From the NCBI GenBank assembly GCA_020402865.1, contig JADBYT010000008.1, forward strand, positions 62,001 to 126,000: a stretch of DNA of 64,000 nucleotides. The letters run 5' to 3'. Positions 1 through 8,308 of this stretch are shown one piece after another. The DNA is from Bacteroidota bacterium. Lineage in GTDB: Bacteria > Bacteroidota > Bacteroidia > Palsa-965. Under the pieces are notes generated by a model. The model had not been told where the DNA came from. It made no database searches and saw only the letters and a list, made by a program, of their open reading frames with translations. Position 1 is the first letter of the stretch; each line of letters opens with the position of its first letter. A program made the translations under genes and the position numbers.

Positions 1-10
1 TAAGTATGAA

Positions 11-448
11 TCACTGCTTGTCTGAAACCGGAAACCACTCACGTTCACTCCGGTAAACGGTGCCTTTGAAAAGGGCAACCGTATTTCCGGCAGCATTGCG
101 CACAGTTATGTGGTAAATGGCAATTTTATTGGTCAGACTCATTTCCTCGGCTGTGGCGGTAATTACATCGCCGGCTTTGAGCTTTTCGGTATGCGAGATG
201 GAAGTTTCTACAGATACCGACATACGCCCGTGTGCATTTACCGCAAAAGCAAGCGCACTATCTGCCAGCGAGTAAGTGATGCCGCCGTGTGCAATGCCAA
301 AACCATTGGTCATTTCGGGGCGCACAGTCATGCGCAGCACACAATTACCCGGCGCCACTTTTACACGTTCAATGCCAAGCCACTGGCTGAATGCATCGCC
401 GTTGTACATTTTATCCACTACGCTGCGGGCAAGTTCGGGCTGTTCCAT
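11..448 (-). CDS. PaaI-like hotdog thioesterase
   Basis: A 145-residue single hotdog-fold protein of the PaaI/hydroxyphenylacetyl-CoA thioesterase family. The hotdog helix is visible as GIAHGGITYSLADSALAFA (residues 51-69), with the HGG turn and the following acidic Asp typical of PaaI. Members hydrolyse aryl- or acyl-CoA thioesters in the cytosol. No other phenylacetate genes are in the window, so the substrate is open; a housekeeping CoA-salvage role is equally possible. The ATG start is preceded by TATCTTTA, a near match to the Bacteroidota -7 box, which overlaps the T-run of the upstream gene's terminator. Family assignment is firm, substrate is inference. Confidence 0.85.
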   Translation of the reverse strand: MEQPELARSVVDKMYNGDAFSQWLGIERVKVAPGNCVLRMTVRPEMTNGFGIAHGGITYSLADSALAFAVNAHGRMSVSVETSISHTEKLKAGDVITATAEEMSLTNKIAIYHITVRNAAGNTVALFKGTVYRSEREWFPVSDKQ

Positions 449-459
449 GGCTTAAAGAT

Positions 460-491
460 AAAAATCCCGCAGCTTTCGCCACGGGATTTTT
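460..491 (-). terminator. Rho-independent terminator
   Basis: AAAAATCCCG (460-469) pairs with CGGGATTTTT (482-491) around a 12-nt loop, followed on the minus strand by a T-rich tract. It lies downstream of the VWA protein gene ending at 523 and separates it from the PaaI-like gene. Confidence 0.75.
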
Positions 492-522
492 GTGTGTAAA
501 AGCAATGCCCGGTAATCCTGAT

Positions 523-1905
523 TTATGCTTCACACACGGTTTCTTTGCGCATAAAAACTACCGATGCTGTCACGAACGAAGTGCTTGCAGCGTATGCAGC
601 TGCGTCTGCTTTCCGCAGCTTAAAACTGTTGCAACACGAAGGCATGAGTGACCCTTCAGCAATAAACTTCCCCCCACGTAACGTAAACTTTTTGCTGCCC
701 ACGGTGAGTGTTTCACCCTCACGCATTTTGGCAAGATCCTCAAGATCTTTCTCCATCAGATGCACCGAGCCGCCTGTGGCGCGCGCAATATTCAAATACG
801 CCGGATTGATAAAATACTGTGCCCCGCAAAGAATAATTCGCACCGGCCTGTTCAGTTTCATAAGCAGCGATGTATCGCGCGGTGTGGCCCAGTTATCGGC
901 TATCATTACCAACTCGCCGCCTTGTGCTTTGTCTGATGAGTTTTGCGTATAAATCAGCGCCTCCAGATTATTTTCAGGCCCGTCGCCCCCACAACCGGCA
1001 TTCATGGTTTTGCGCATGGTTTCATATACTTCTGCAAACCGCCCGGTAGTGGTTTCATAAATTCCACCGGTCTCTCCGATCTTCTTCATATTATCCATCT
1101 TCAGATCACCGTCATTGAAAAACACAAAACGTTTCACCTTTTTGTCGTCCGTGTTCATTTTGTACCACGCCATAAGCTGTGAAGTGTAGGGCGACATGCT
1201 TCCGGTAGCATCGCACACCACTTCCATCTGCGTCCATTTTTTATTGCGGCGGAAAATACGCTGCACCAGTGTATCAGTGCCAAAAATGGCAAGCGCCGTG
1301 AGCGATTTTACCATCGGGCGGAGTACTTCTACTGCCCGTGGTTTGGAACCGGTGTAAAAATCAAACAGCATTTCGGTCCGGGGCGAATCGGAAGGCATGG
1401 CTCCGAGAAAGTAACGATCAAGCGCAGTAAGTTCCATCGCTACCGATTCTTTGGATACCGGCATGATCCACTGAATCACAAAGCCGTGAAAAAAATTATT
1501 CAGCTCACCCGCTTTTCCTGTACCTTTTTGCGACACCAGCTTCCACGTTACGGTAGGCATCAGCGCCTCGGGCAAAATTTTATTCAACTGATGCAGCCGC
1601 TGCCAGTTTAAATGCCGCTGATCAAAAAGCGAATCGCCGGGCGACTCGGTATATACAAGTTCAATTTTTTCGATACGCCCGGCTTTAATACTGTCGATGA
1701 GCTTTGTCTTTTTCAGCGTTTCGGTGCTGAAACGCGAATAAATAATACTCGTTTTCCGGCCGCCCGGCGCCTCTGTGGCCTTGTATTTAGCCACCGATGC
1801 GGGTTTCTGATTCAGTATGCGGTCGGTTTGTTTGCTGATTTGTGCAGATACCGGCGCGCAAAAGCACATCAGGCCGGCGAATAAGGAAAATAAAACAGGT
1901 TTCAT
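523..1905 (-). CDS. Exported VWA-domain protein (paralog 1)
   Basis: A 460-residue protein with an N-terminal signal peptide (MKPVLFSLFAGLMCFCAPVSAQ). Residues about 80-150 form a conserved module containing FFHGFVI. From residue 228 there is a VWA-like domain with a DATGS metal-site motif (D232, T234, S236), then GGDGPENNLEAL and IADNWATPRD. The canonical DxSxS has Thr in place of the first Ser. The neighbour upstream (2025-3509) is a clear paralog sharing all these blocks, so this is a tandem duplication. Probably periplasmic or envelope-located; I recognise no characterised member. The function is unknown; metal-dependent protein binding is the inference from the fold. Confidence 0.8.
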   Translation of the reverse strand: MKPVLFSLFAGLMCFCAPVSAQISKQTDRILNQKPASVAKYKATEAPGGRKTSIIYSRFSTETLKKTKLIDSIKAGRIEKIELVYTESPGDSLFDQRHLNWQRLHQLNKILPEALMPTVTWKLVSQKGTGKAGELNNFFHGFVIQWIMPVSKESVAMELTALDRYFLGAMPSDSPRTEMLFDFYTGSKPRAVEVLRPMVKSLTALAIFGTDTLVQRIFRRNKKWTQMEVVCDATGSMSPYTSQLMAWYKMNTDDKKVKRFVFFNDGDLKMDNMKKIGETGGIYETTTGRFAEVYETMRKTMNAGCGGDGPENNLEALIYTQNSSDKAQGGELVMIADNWATPRDTSLLMKLNRPVRIILCGAQYFINPAYLNIARATGGSVHLMEKDLEDLAKMREGETLTVGSKKFTLRGGKFIAEGSLMPSCCNSFKLRKADAAAYAASTSFVTASVVFMRKETVCEA

Positions 1906-2024
1906 GATCGTGTATTTATCCTCTTAATACCGGAAGAGGGTAAAAGGTAACCACTGCCTGAAAATATTTTTTGGGGGAGTATGAAAGATGAAAAATATAG
2001 CGATAAAAAAAGGGGGGGGCTAAA

Positions 2025-3509
2025 TCAGTTTATCATCAACTCATCCGTCACCATTATAAAACGTTCATCGCGCAGAATAAATCGCTGCCGACCGATCTGC
2101 ACATACTCTCCGTCCTTCATCGTTCCAAGATTATTGATATCCTGATTTACGGTGTGTAGCGAACCACCAGTTTGCCGCGCCAGAAAGAGGTAATCAATAT
2201 TTACTCCGGTGCGCGATCCGCAAAGGATAATGTGTACAGGGCGGTTCAGCTTTTCGAAAAGTTCGAGATCGCGCGGACTGGCCCAGTTGTCGGCAATGAG
2301 TACAATTTCGGTGGTGGCGGGAAATTGTTTGAGTGCGGCCAGCAGGGCTTCAATGTAGTTTTCGGGAATGTCGCCGCCATCGCCGGCGTGCATGCACTCG
2401 GCTGCTTTGCGGCATACAGTATCAAAATCGCCGCTCATTACCGGATACAGGCCGCCGGTTTTGCCGTTTGTTTTCTGGCCGGTGCGTTTATTATCGCCAT
2501 CGTTAAAAAAGAGGTAATGTTTGCAGCGGCCCGATGCCTGCGTTTGCTCAATCCACGCAAAGAGCTGGGCCGTATAGGGCGACATGCTTCCCGTTACATC
2601 ACACACAATGGCAATGTTGCTCCAGTTGTTTCGCCGCAGCGTACTCATAATTACCGAGTCTGGATTGTGTTTGCTGTAGCCGCTGAGTAAGCGCGAGCGT
2701 GGCCCGGCCGCAAACAGCGAATCTTCCGAAAGCGTAATGGAAAGGCGGCGGCGATGATCCATTACACGCTCGGTATAGGCAATGGTGGTGTGTGCACTGT
2801 CGGTCCAGCGCGCTTCTACCACAGTGCCGTCGCTGTGCGATGCGCGCAGGTAAAAACGCAGGCTGTCGTCGGGAATGCTGCGGCGTATGCGCACAGGCAC
2901 ACCGCCCATTGTTACAATGCCCGTAGTGCCTTTAAGTATTCCGCCGCCGGACGTAGTGCCACTGCTGCCGGTTGTGCCGCCTGTTACCACACTCCCGCCG
3001 TCTCCGGGCGGTTTTCCAAGCAGCGAATCGAGAAAACGCAGCTCTTTGCGCGTAAGTTCGGGCGAGGCTGTTTCGCGCACCACCACCACAAAGCCGTGAA
3101 AAAATGTGCGTCCGCTTGCAGGCGACGTTGCGCCGGTTTGCCCCACCAGCCGCCATTCGGTAAGCGCATTGGCAAATATCGCCGGCACCTGTCGCTGCAA
3201 TTCATCCAGGCGGCGGTTGTTTAATGTTTGCTGGTCAAACCGCGGCGACACCGCAAACTGCGTGTACACCAGATCCACGCGCTCCACCTGTTTACCCCGC
3301 AACGATGCCGCCTGCCGTGCATCCACAAAAGCCGACGAAGCAAACGGCATTTCAAGCCACAACACCTGCCGCCCGGCCAGCACGGCTTCAGGCGAATACT
3401 TCACCGGCTGCAAGCCGGTGCGCGCAAGCTGCGCAGCCACAGCCGCCCGGTTTTGCGCAGGAAGAACTGCACTAAGCATACAGAAAAAACATACAACGGC
3501 AAGGCGCAT
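2025..3509 (-). CDS. Exported VWA-domain protein (paralog 2)
   Basis: Paralog of the downstream 523-1905 gene, 494 residues from the chosen start. An in-frame start exists 81 nt further out, but only ATG at 3509 begins directly with a signal peptide (MRLAVVCFFCMLSAVLPAQ) and has AGGA upstream. It shares the FFHGFVV block and the VWA motifs DVTGSMSPYT (D304 in this numbering), GGDIPENYIEAL and IADNWASPRD. Between the two blocks it carries an extra Gly/Thr/Ser-rich linker and about 90 residues that the paralog lacks. It follows the arylsulfotransferase-like gene on the same strand, so the three may be one transcription unit. Role unknown. Confidence 0.8.
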   Translation of the reverse strand: MRLAVVCFFCMLSAVLPAQNRAAVAAQLARTGLQPVKYSPEAVLAGRQVLWLEMPFASSAFVDARQAASLRGKQVERVDLVYTQFAVSPRFDQQTLNNRRLDELQRQVPAIFANALTEWRLVGQTGATSPASGRTFFHGFVVVVRETASPELTRKELRFLDSLLGKPPGDGGSVVTGGTTGSSGTTSGGGILKGTTGIVTMGGVPVRIRRSIPDDSLRFYLRASHSDGTVVEARWTDSAHTTIAYTERVMDHRRRLSITLSEDSLFAAGPRSRLLSGYSKHNPDSVIMSTLRRNNWSNIAIVCDVTGSMSPYTAQLFAWIEQTQASGRCKHYLFFNDGDNKRTGQKTNGKTGGLYPVMSGDFDTVCRKAAECMHAGDGGDIPENYIEALLAALKQFPATTEIVLIADNWASPRDLELFEKLNRPVHIILCGSRTGVNIDYLFLARQTGGSLHTVNQDINNLGTMKDGEYVQIGRQRFILRDERFIMVTDELMIN

Positions 3510-3591
3510 CTGTCCTAATAATTCCGAACGATCCGAAAAGATACACCACATACACTGAAAACGTTTACCCCTCGGTTTTCGCATCGCCACC

Positions 3592-5316
3592 TCAAATAAC
3601 TTTCAAAATCAGTTTACGCTCAAACTGCCGGTTGGTTTCAGAATACACTTTCACTTCCACGCTGCCCGAAGCACGCTGAATAATATTTTCAGGTATCACA
3701 ATCACCGTTTCACTTCCGGCACCAAGATCAAGCTGCTGCAAAGATTCTGTAACTACTTTCGACGTGTTGCGGTCTGTAAACTGCAGCGTGTAAGCATAAC
3801 TATCAGCCTCTGAACCTTCGTTGGTTACAGCAAAAGCAGTAATACCATTATTACCGGTCATTTGCCGCACAGTAAAAAAACACGGATAAAGCGATGAGGC
3901 ATAATGCACGCGTGTGTGCTGAAACTCCTCAAACAGTTTACTGCGCGGATTCCAGTTTTCGCAGTAGGCCTGCCACACAATGGCTTTATCGGGCGTTACC
4001 TCCAGCACACTCGCCAGCGATCCGCCGCCGATAAGAATATTTCCGTTGCGCAGCATTTCTGCATTGCCATACTTTGTGGCGTTGCGGGTATAACCTGCAT
4101 CGCGCCGCAAGTCAAATTCCCAGAGCGTAATCAGCTCGTTACTACCCGGCTTCATTTGCATGAGTTGTACCGATGAATTCCCTTTGTTACGCAGCGAATC
4201 GCCATTGTTGTTGAACAAAAGCAGCGAATCGCCGTTCAACACATTTACATCATGCTGGTTCGAAAAATTACCCGTGTAGCGGGCCAGCACTTTTCCTGTC
4301 ATCCGCTCAATCTTAAGCACAATGCCAAGCATTCTGAAACCGGCATACACAAACTGCCCCGTGGCATCTGTACTAATACTGCTCAGAAAGGCTTTCGAAT
4401 AGGGCGTACCTCCCTTTCCCGGATTCACAAGTATTTCTTGTTCTTTGAAATAGTTGCGGGATGACCACATCCAGGTTTGCTTCCCCATCCAGTTGTATTC
4501 GGTAATGTAAGGGTAGTTTAACACAACTGTATCGCCGCCGTTTACCACTGTTTTCACCGCTTCATTGCCCAGCGTAAGGTAATTGCCGGCAGCAGTGCGT
4601 ATCAGGTTGCCATGATAATAATCGGTTCCTGAATTTTTGCGGATTGCCTTATTGTTGGGCCCGGTCCACAAAATTTTTCCGTCCACATCAACTTCAAACA
4701 CACTTTGCGCCGCAATAAATGTAAACGTTCCCTGCGGCGTAATCCGCAAATCGCGCACAATATCCCCCCGCCCTATTTTCTCATCTACTGCAGGAACCAC
4801 CCATACTATTTGTCCGTTCCGGTCATAAACCGCCCGTGCAAAATCAATGGCAACAAGACCGCTATCAGAGGTCGTATTTTTTGTTACACGTAAAATATTC
4901 CGTTGCGAATCGTTCCAGTTTTCAACTGCAGTGGTAAACTCGAGATATTGTGATTTTGAAATGGATTTACCTTCCTTGTTCAATGCAATTACCATCCAGC
5001 GGTAACTTGTACCCAGCTTCAGGTTTTTAATCAACGTAGCCGTTGAATAATCATTTTGCTCTGCAACAGTTATATACAGGGGCTCCTGTTTCCCGCGTAA
5101 AACAATTTCTTCCACCACTACCCGGTATTCCACTGCATTTTCCACCGCCGGATATTCAAACATAACCTGCGTATGGTTGAGCGATGCGCCCGGCTCAGGC
5201 ATGTAGGCCGAAACGGGTGTTACGGAAGGACGTGTAAGCACCCCGGAAAGTGTTTGCCGTGGCTGCGCTGCTAGACTAAGCGCATGGAGTAATAGTATGC
5301 TGAATAAATAACGCAT
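3592..5316 (-). CDS. Arylsulfotransferase (ASST)-like exported propeller protein
   Basis: 574 residues from ATG 5316 (MRYLFSILLLHALSLAAQ is a good signal peptide; a TTG lies three codons upstream). Residues about 40-125 look like a fibronectin-type-III module ending LEFTT. The next ~330 residues match the bacterial ASST beta-propeller pattern: GQIVWVVP, DVDGKILW, YYHGNLIRTAAGNYL, YITEYNWMGKQTWMW, NQHDVNVL and GNILIGGG. Characterised ASSTs move sulfuryl groups between phenolic compounds in the periplasm using a histidine; histidines are present (HGN, QHD) but I cannot establish catalytic equivalence. A short Ig-like tail ends the protein; no T9SS sorting domain is seen. Confidence 0.7.
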   Translation of the reverse strand: MRYLFSILLLHALSLAAQPRQTLSGVLTRPSVTPVSAYMPEPGASLNHTQVMFEYPAVENAVEYRVVVEEIVLRGKQEPLYITVAEQNDYSTATLIKNLKLGTSYRWMVIALNKEGKSISKSQYLEFTTAVENWNDSQRNILRVTKNTTSDSGLVAIDFARAVYDRNGQIVWVVPAVDEKIGRGDIVRDLRITPQGTFTFIAAQSVFEVDVDGKILWTGPNNKAIRKNSGTDYYHGNLIRTAAGNYLTLGNEAVKTVVNGGDTVVLNYPYITEYNWMGKQTWMWSSRNYFKEQEILVNPGKGGTPYSKAFLSSISTDATGQFVYAGFRMLGIVLKIERMTGKVLARYTGNFSNQHDVNVLNGDSLLLFNNNGDSLRNKGNSSVQLMQMKPGSNELITLWEFDLRRDAGYTRNATKYGNAEMLRNGNILIGGGSLASVLEVTPDKAIVWQAYCENWNPRSKLFEEFQHTRVHYASSLYPCFFTVRQMTGNNGITAFAVTNEGSEADSYAYTLQFTDRNTSKVVTESLQQLDLGAGSETVIVIPENIIQRASGSVEVKVYSETNRQFERKLILKVI

Positions 5317-5402
5317 CAGAAACAAGGGCCAGGTGAATTGTAGTGTGTGAAGTTACGCAAACTTCAAAAATCCGGCCACTTCCGGTGCGGCATTGCTGCC
5401 AA

Positions 5403-5450
5403 TAAAAACAGCCCGGCAACAAATTTCGCAGCGTTGCACCGGGCTGTTTC
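5403..5450 (-). terminator. Terminator of the YCF48-like gene
   Basis: ACAGCCCGG (5408-5416) pairs with CCGGGCTGT (5439-5447), with an inner CAAC/GTTG pairing. On the minus strand the stem is followed by TTTTTA. It sits between the T9SS cargo gene (stop at 5469) and the ASST-like gene. Confidence 0.8.
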
Positions 5451-5468
5451 ACAAAAGCGGGATGTGCT

Positions 5469-6755
5469 TTATCGGGTTACCACTATTCGTGCAGTGGCTT
5501 TCAGTCCGGAATCGTCCTGTACGTGCATCATATATACGCCGGGCATTTGCGTAAAGGCCGACACGGATACAACGCCTGTAAAACGCTCGTCGCGCAGAGT
5601 GTAGAGCAGTTTACCGGCTACATCGGTCACATCAATTTTCACGGCATGGTTGCGCAGGCTGCTTATCACCACATTGTCCTGCATCTGCACCGGGTTGGGA
5701 TACACATTTATTTCTGGTGCAACTTCGTTATGCAATCCCACGCTGGCGGTTAGTGCATAACGGTAAATGGCACCACTGTCGCCTACAGCAAATGCAAGTG
5801 TGCTGTCAACCACAAACACGCCGCGTACAATCTGGTCCACAGCATCATAGCTGCCTGCAGACCAGCCGCCGGTGGCCGCACGGGTTTGCAAAAATCCGGC
5901 GCCGGTGGTCATGCTGTAACCGCCGGCCACCGCAAAACCGTTGGGCAGCGCCTCAAAATCAAGAAAGCCTGGATAGTAAAATGTCCATGCAAAATTCTGA
6001 TCCGGCGCAAAGGTTTGTCCGCCGTCGGTTGATAGCCATACGTTGGCAAAATTCGAAGCATCATTCACCGCAATAAACGAATTGTTGCCAATGTAATCCA
6101 CCGCCGTAAAATTGGCGGTATCGTTTATGCTCAGTGTATCAAACGTGCTGAAACCATCGGTTGACGAAAACATTTTTCCATAATCGCCAACAGCTACATA
6201 ACGACCTGAAGCCGGACTGTAAGCCACACCGGTTATACCTATATTTTCAAACTGCGCGGTCACACCAAAATAAAGCAGTTGCGCATTGCCCCAGCCGCTT
6301 CCATTCCAGCGCGACACAAATGCACCATTGAAGCAGCCGTTGCCAAACAAGTAACCTTCATTGGCATTCACAAAAAATATTCCGTCAGGAAAACAAAGCG
6401 ACGGTGCACCGGGAAAATCCATCCAGCTGTTGCCACCATTGGAGGTTTGCTTCACATCGCCGCCGTGATATTCGGGCACTATCATTCCCGTATTTCCCCA
6501 CATCCATATATCATTCAGATTTCCCGGGAAAAGTGAACTCACATTGTTCAGTTGCACCCAGGTATTTCCACCATCTGTAGTACGCAGCAACACACTGTCT
6601 TCTCCTACCACATAACCAGTATCAGATGAGGTGAAAAATACTTCACGCAAATTTTTAGTGGTACCCGAACTAAGCGGCTGCCAGCTGCTTTGTGCGTTTG
6701 CGGCTATTCCACCAAGCAGCACACACATCAGAATAAGAAATTGAAGAGGTCTCAT
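5469..6755 (-). CDS. YCF48/BNR-repeat secreted protein with T9SS sorting domain
   Basis: A 428-residue protein: signal peptide (MRPLQFLILMCVLLGGIAANAQ), then repeated propeller blades of the YCF48/BNR type (SSDTGYVVGEDSVLLRTTDGG, ANEGYLFGNG, STDGGQTFAPD, TLAFAVGDSGAIYR). The last ~75 residues are a Type A T9SS C-terminal domain, recognised by NVYPNPVQ, a central VAGKLLY strand and the terminal TARIVVTR. It should cross the outer membrane through the PorSS machinery and be released or anchored at the surface. Ligand unknown. It is transcribed alone, with its own -7 box and terminator. Confidence 0.9.
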   Translation of the reverse strand: MRPLQFLILMCVLLGGIAANAQSSWQPLSSGTTKNLREVFFTSSDTGYVVGEDSVLLRTTDGGNTWVQLNNVSSLFPGNLNDIWMWGNTGMIVPEYHGGDVKQTSNGGNSWMDFPGAPSLCFPDGIFFVNANEGYLFGNGCFNGAFVSRWNGSGWGNAQLLYFGVTAQFENIGITGVAYSPASGRYVAVGDYGKMFSSTDGFSTFDTLSINDTANFTAVDYIGNNSFIAVNDASNFANVWLSTDGGQTFAPDQNFAWTFYYPGFLDFEALPNGFAVAGGYSMTTGAGFLQTRAATGGWSAGSYDAVDQIVRGVFVVDSTLAFAVGDSGAIYRYALTASVGLHNEVAPEINVYPNPVQMQDNVVISSLRNHAVKIDVTDVAGKLLYTLRDERFTGVVSVSAFTQMPGVYMMHVQDDSGLKATARIVVTR

Positions 6756-6779
6756 GTTTCATTTTTTTACGGAGTAAAA

Positions 6780-6787
6780 CAAAAATA
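6780..6787 (-). promoter_or_regulatory. -7 box for the YCF48-like gene
   Basis: On the minus strand this reads TATTTTTG, a full match to TAnnTTTG, 24 nt before the ATG at 6755. I see no convincing -33 TTTG at the usual spacing. Confidence 0.5.
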
Positions 6788-6908
6788 AGTGTGTCAAAAA
6801 ATTAATATGAACAAAGCTAAAATCTGTTTAGGCCAGACAGGTAGGTCAAAAAAAGGCTCTCGTTGGACAAATTACTGATTATCCGTCCGGAAAAAGAACA
6901 TCCGGCAT

Positions 6909-6941
6909 TTTGGTTTACAAAATAAACTACTTTATATTTGC
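6909..6941 (+). promoter_or_regulatory. Bacteroidota-type promoter (-33/-7)
   Basis: TTTG at 6909-6912, a 20-nt spacer, then TATATTTGC at 6933-6941, matching the TTTG / TAnnTTTG consensus of the Bacteroidota housekeeping sigma factor. The ATG at 6958 follows with a leader of roughly 10 nt. It would drive the three-gene operon 6958-8132. Confidence 0.7.
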
Positions 6942-6957
6942 CTCAAACAAAGTCAAA

Positions 6958-7563
6958 ATGACCGATCAGCCCATCACCGAACAGGAAAGCGTTCAGCTCA
7001 TCCGCACCATGTTGCAGCGCACGCAGCACCAGCTGCGCGATAATGGTTTTTTCTATCTGCTCTGGGGCTGGCTGGTATTTGCAGCGGCGGCCATTAACTA
7101 CACGTTGTGGCTTGCACTGGGGCCGGTGCAGCTTGCATTTTTACCTTGGGCTGTACTCATGCCGCTTGGCGGCGTGATCACAAGTATTGTAAGTGCGCGC
7201 TACAAAAAACAACACACGGGCGTAACTACCTACACGCAGGATTTGCTCAACCGGCTTGTACTGGCCTATCTCATCAGCTTATTCCTCATGCTTTTCTTCG
7301 GCATCTGGCTTGTAGGCTGGGAAAAAACGTATCCGTTCATCATTATTATTTACGGCATCTGGCTGTTTGTATCGGGCAGTGCCCTGCAGTTTAAATGGCT
7401 GGTGGCCGGTGGCATTTTCAGCTGGTGCATGGCTGTGGTGGCTTTCTTTGTGCCCTCGCCGCATCAGTTACTGGTGCTTGCCGTGGCCGTGCTGGGCGGA
7501 TTCATTGTGCCGGGGCATTTGCTGCGCAGTCATTTCAGAAACACAGCCCATGAAACCGTTTAA
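6958..7563 (+). CDS. Multi-pass inner-membrane protein
   Basis: 201 residues from ATG 6958; a longer in-frame start at 6910 lies inside the promoter, so I reject it. An amphipathic N-terminus (SVQLIRTMLQRTQHQLRDNG) is followed by about five hydrophobic helices in two or three hairpins (FFYLLWGWLVFAAAAI, LAFLPWAVLMPLGGVI, LVLAYLISLFLMLFFGIWL, YPFIIIIYGIWLF, then two more). It overlaps the next gene, a winged-helix regulator, by 14 nt. In Bacteroidota, small membrane proteins often accompany such regulators and may signal to them, but that is inference. No enzymatic motif is visible. Confidence 0.75.
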   Translation: MTDQPITEQESVQLIRTMLQRTQHQLRDNGFFYLLWGWLVFAAAAINYTLWLALGPVQLAFLPWAVLMPLGGVITSIVSARYKKQHTGVTTYTQDLLNRLVLAYLISLFLMLFFGIWLVGWEKTYPFIIIIYGIWLFVSGSALQFKWLVAGGIFSWCMAVVAFFVPSPHQLLVLAVAVLGGFIVPGHLLRSHFRNTAHETV

Positions 7564-7843
7564 GGAACTCGATCCTTTGCTGCATTCGCAACTCAGGCTT
7601 GCCGTGGTATCAGTGCTGGCCGGAGTGAAAGAGGCCGAGTTCAATTACCTCAAGGAAGTTACCGCCTCCACTGCGGGCAACCTCAGTGTGCAACTCACCA
7701 AACTCAAAGACGCTGGCTACATCACCGTCGAAAAATCGTTCCGCGACAATTATCCGCTCACCCAGTGCCGCCTTACGGCAAAAGGCCGCAAGGCGTTTAC
7801 CGAATACGTGGACGCACTTCAGCAATACATCAACAGAAAATAA
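7550..7843 (+). CDS. Winged-helix transcriptional regulator
   Basis: 97 residues. The start is ATG 7550, inside the end of the preceding membrane-protein gene, giving a 14-nt overlap and probable translational coupling; upstream in-frame codons encode the shadow of that gene. The sequence is a compact wHTH of the PF13601 type: helices around LDPLLHSQLRLAVVSVL and NYLKEVTASTAGNLSVQLTKLKDAG, then wing YITVEKSFRDNYPLTQCRLTAKG and a C-terminal dimerisation helix. It most likely controls its own operon. Ligand and targets unknown. Confidence 0.85.
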   Translation: MKPFKELDPLLHSQLRLAVVSVLAGVKEAEFNYLKEVTASTAGNLSVQLTKLKDAGYITVEKSFRDNYPLTQCRLTAKGRKAFTEYVDALQQYINRK

Positions 7844-7847
7844 ACCC

Positions 7848-8132
7848 ATGAACACACAACCAACCGATCAGCGCGATCACGATCTCTGGAAACAGGCGAA
7901 AAAACGCGTAAGCTTTCGCCGCCATCTTGCCGCTTACGTAATCGTAAACAGCTTTCTCTGGTGCATGTGGTTCTTTACCGGTGCTGAAACAGACCATGGT
8001 TTTCCGTGGCCCGTATTCCCCATGCTCGGCTGGGGCATCGGTCTCGCGTTCGACTATTACGGCGCTTATCACAGCCCCGGCAATGATGCGGTATCACGCG
8101 AATATGAAAAGCTGAAAAATAAATCGCGCTGA
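7848..8132 (+). CDS. 2TM-domain protein
   Basis: 94 residues from ATG 7848, four nucleotides after the regulator's stop. A charged N-terminus (DLWKQAKKRVSFRRHLAAYVIVNSFLWCMWF) leads into two transmembrane helices flanking a short loop (TGAETDHGFPWPVFPMLGWGIGLAFDYYGAY), then a charged tail. This is the pattern of the 2TM domain family (PF13239), in other proteins fused to histidine kinases or present alone. Third gene of the operon; role unknown, probably membrane signalling with the winged-helix protein. Confidence 0.8.
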   Translation: MNTQPTDQRDHDLWKQAKKRVSFRRHLAAYVIVNSFLWCMWFFTGAETDHGFPWPVFPMLGWGIGLAFDYYGAYHSPGNDAVSREYEKLKNKSR

Positions 8133-8151
8133 TATAAAAAAGCGTAATAGT

Positions 8152-8250
8152 GAGGAGCGAAACGGAGGGTGCAATAAATTACCTTTCGGCTCCAGCCTTC
8201 GCTATTCCCCGCAGCCATTGCGGGGAAAGCGCTCAGTCTGGGCTAGAAAT
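8152..8250 (+). repeat. Intergenic modular repeat, copy 1 (short hairpin core)
   Basis: Left arm GGAGCGAAACGGAGGGTGCA...TTTCGGCTCC and right end CAGTCTGGGCTAG align by eye with the outer arms of the repeats at 56338-56516 (plus) and 51214-51398 (minus). Here the core between the arms is a short hairpin, TTCCCCGCA-N5-TGCGGGGAA, instead of the ~95-bp palindrome of the other two copies. It lies between the 2TM gene and the GMC oxidoreductase gene. Confidence 0.65.
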
Positions 8251-8308
8251 TCATTCCTCCCGCCTTTCAAAGTTCCTTGCATTTGGCAGAAATAACGATC
8301 TTTCTGCA

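Noticed and set aside
2005-2019. A7G8 homopolymer tract between the two VWA genes
   Set aside because: It could slip, but it lies outside the coding sequence and no promoter spacing effect can be argued from the sequence.
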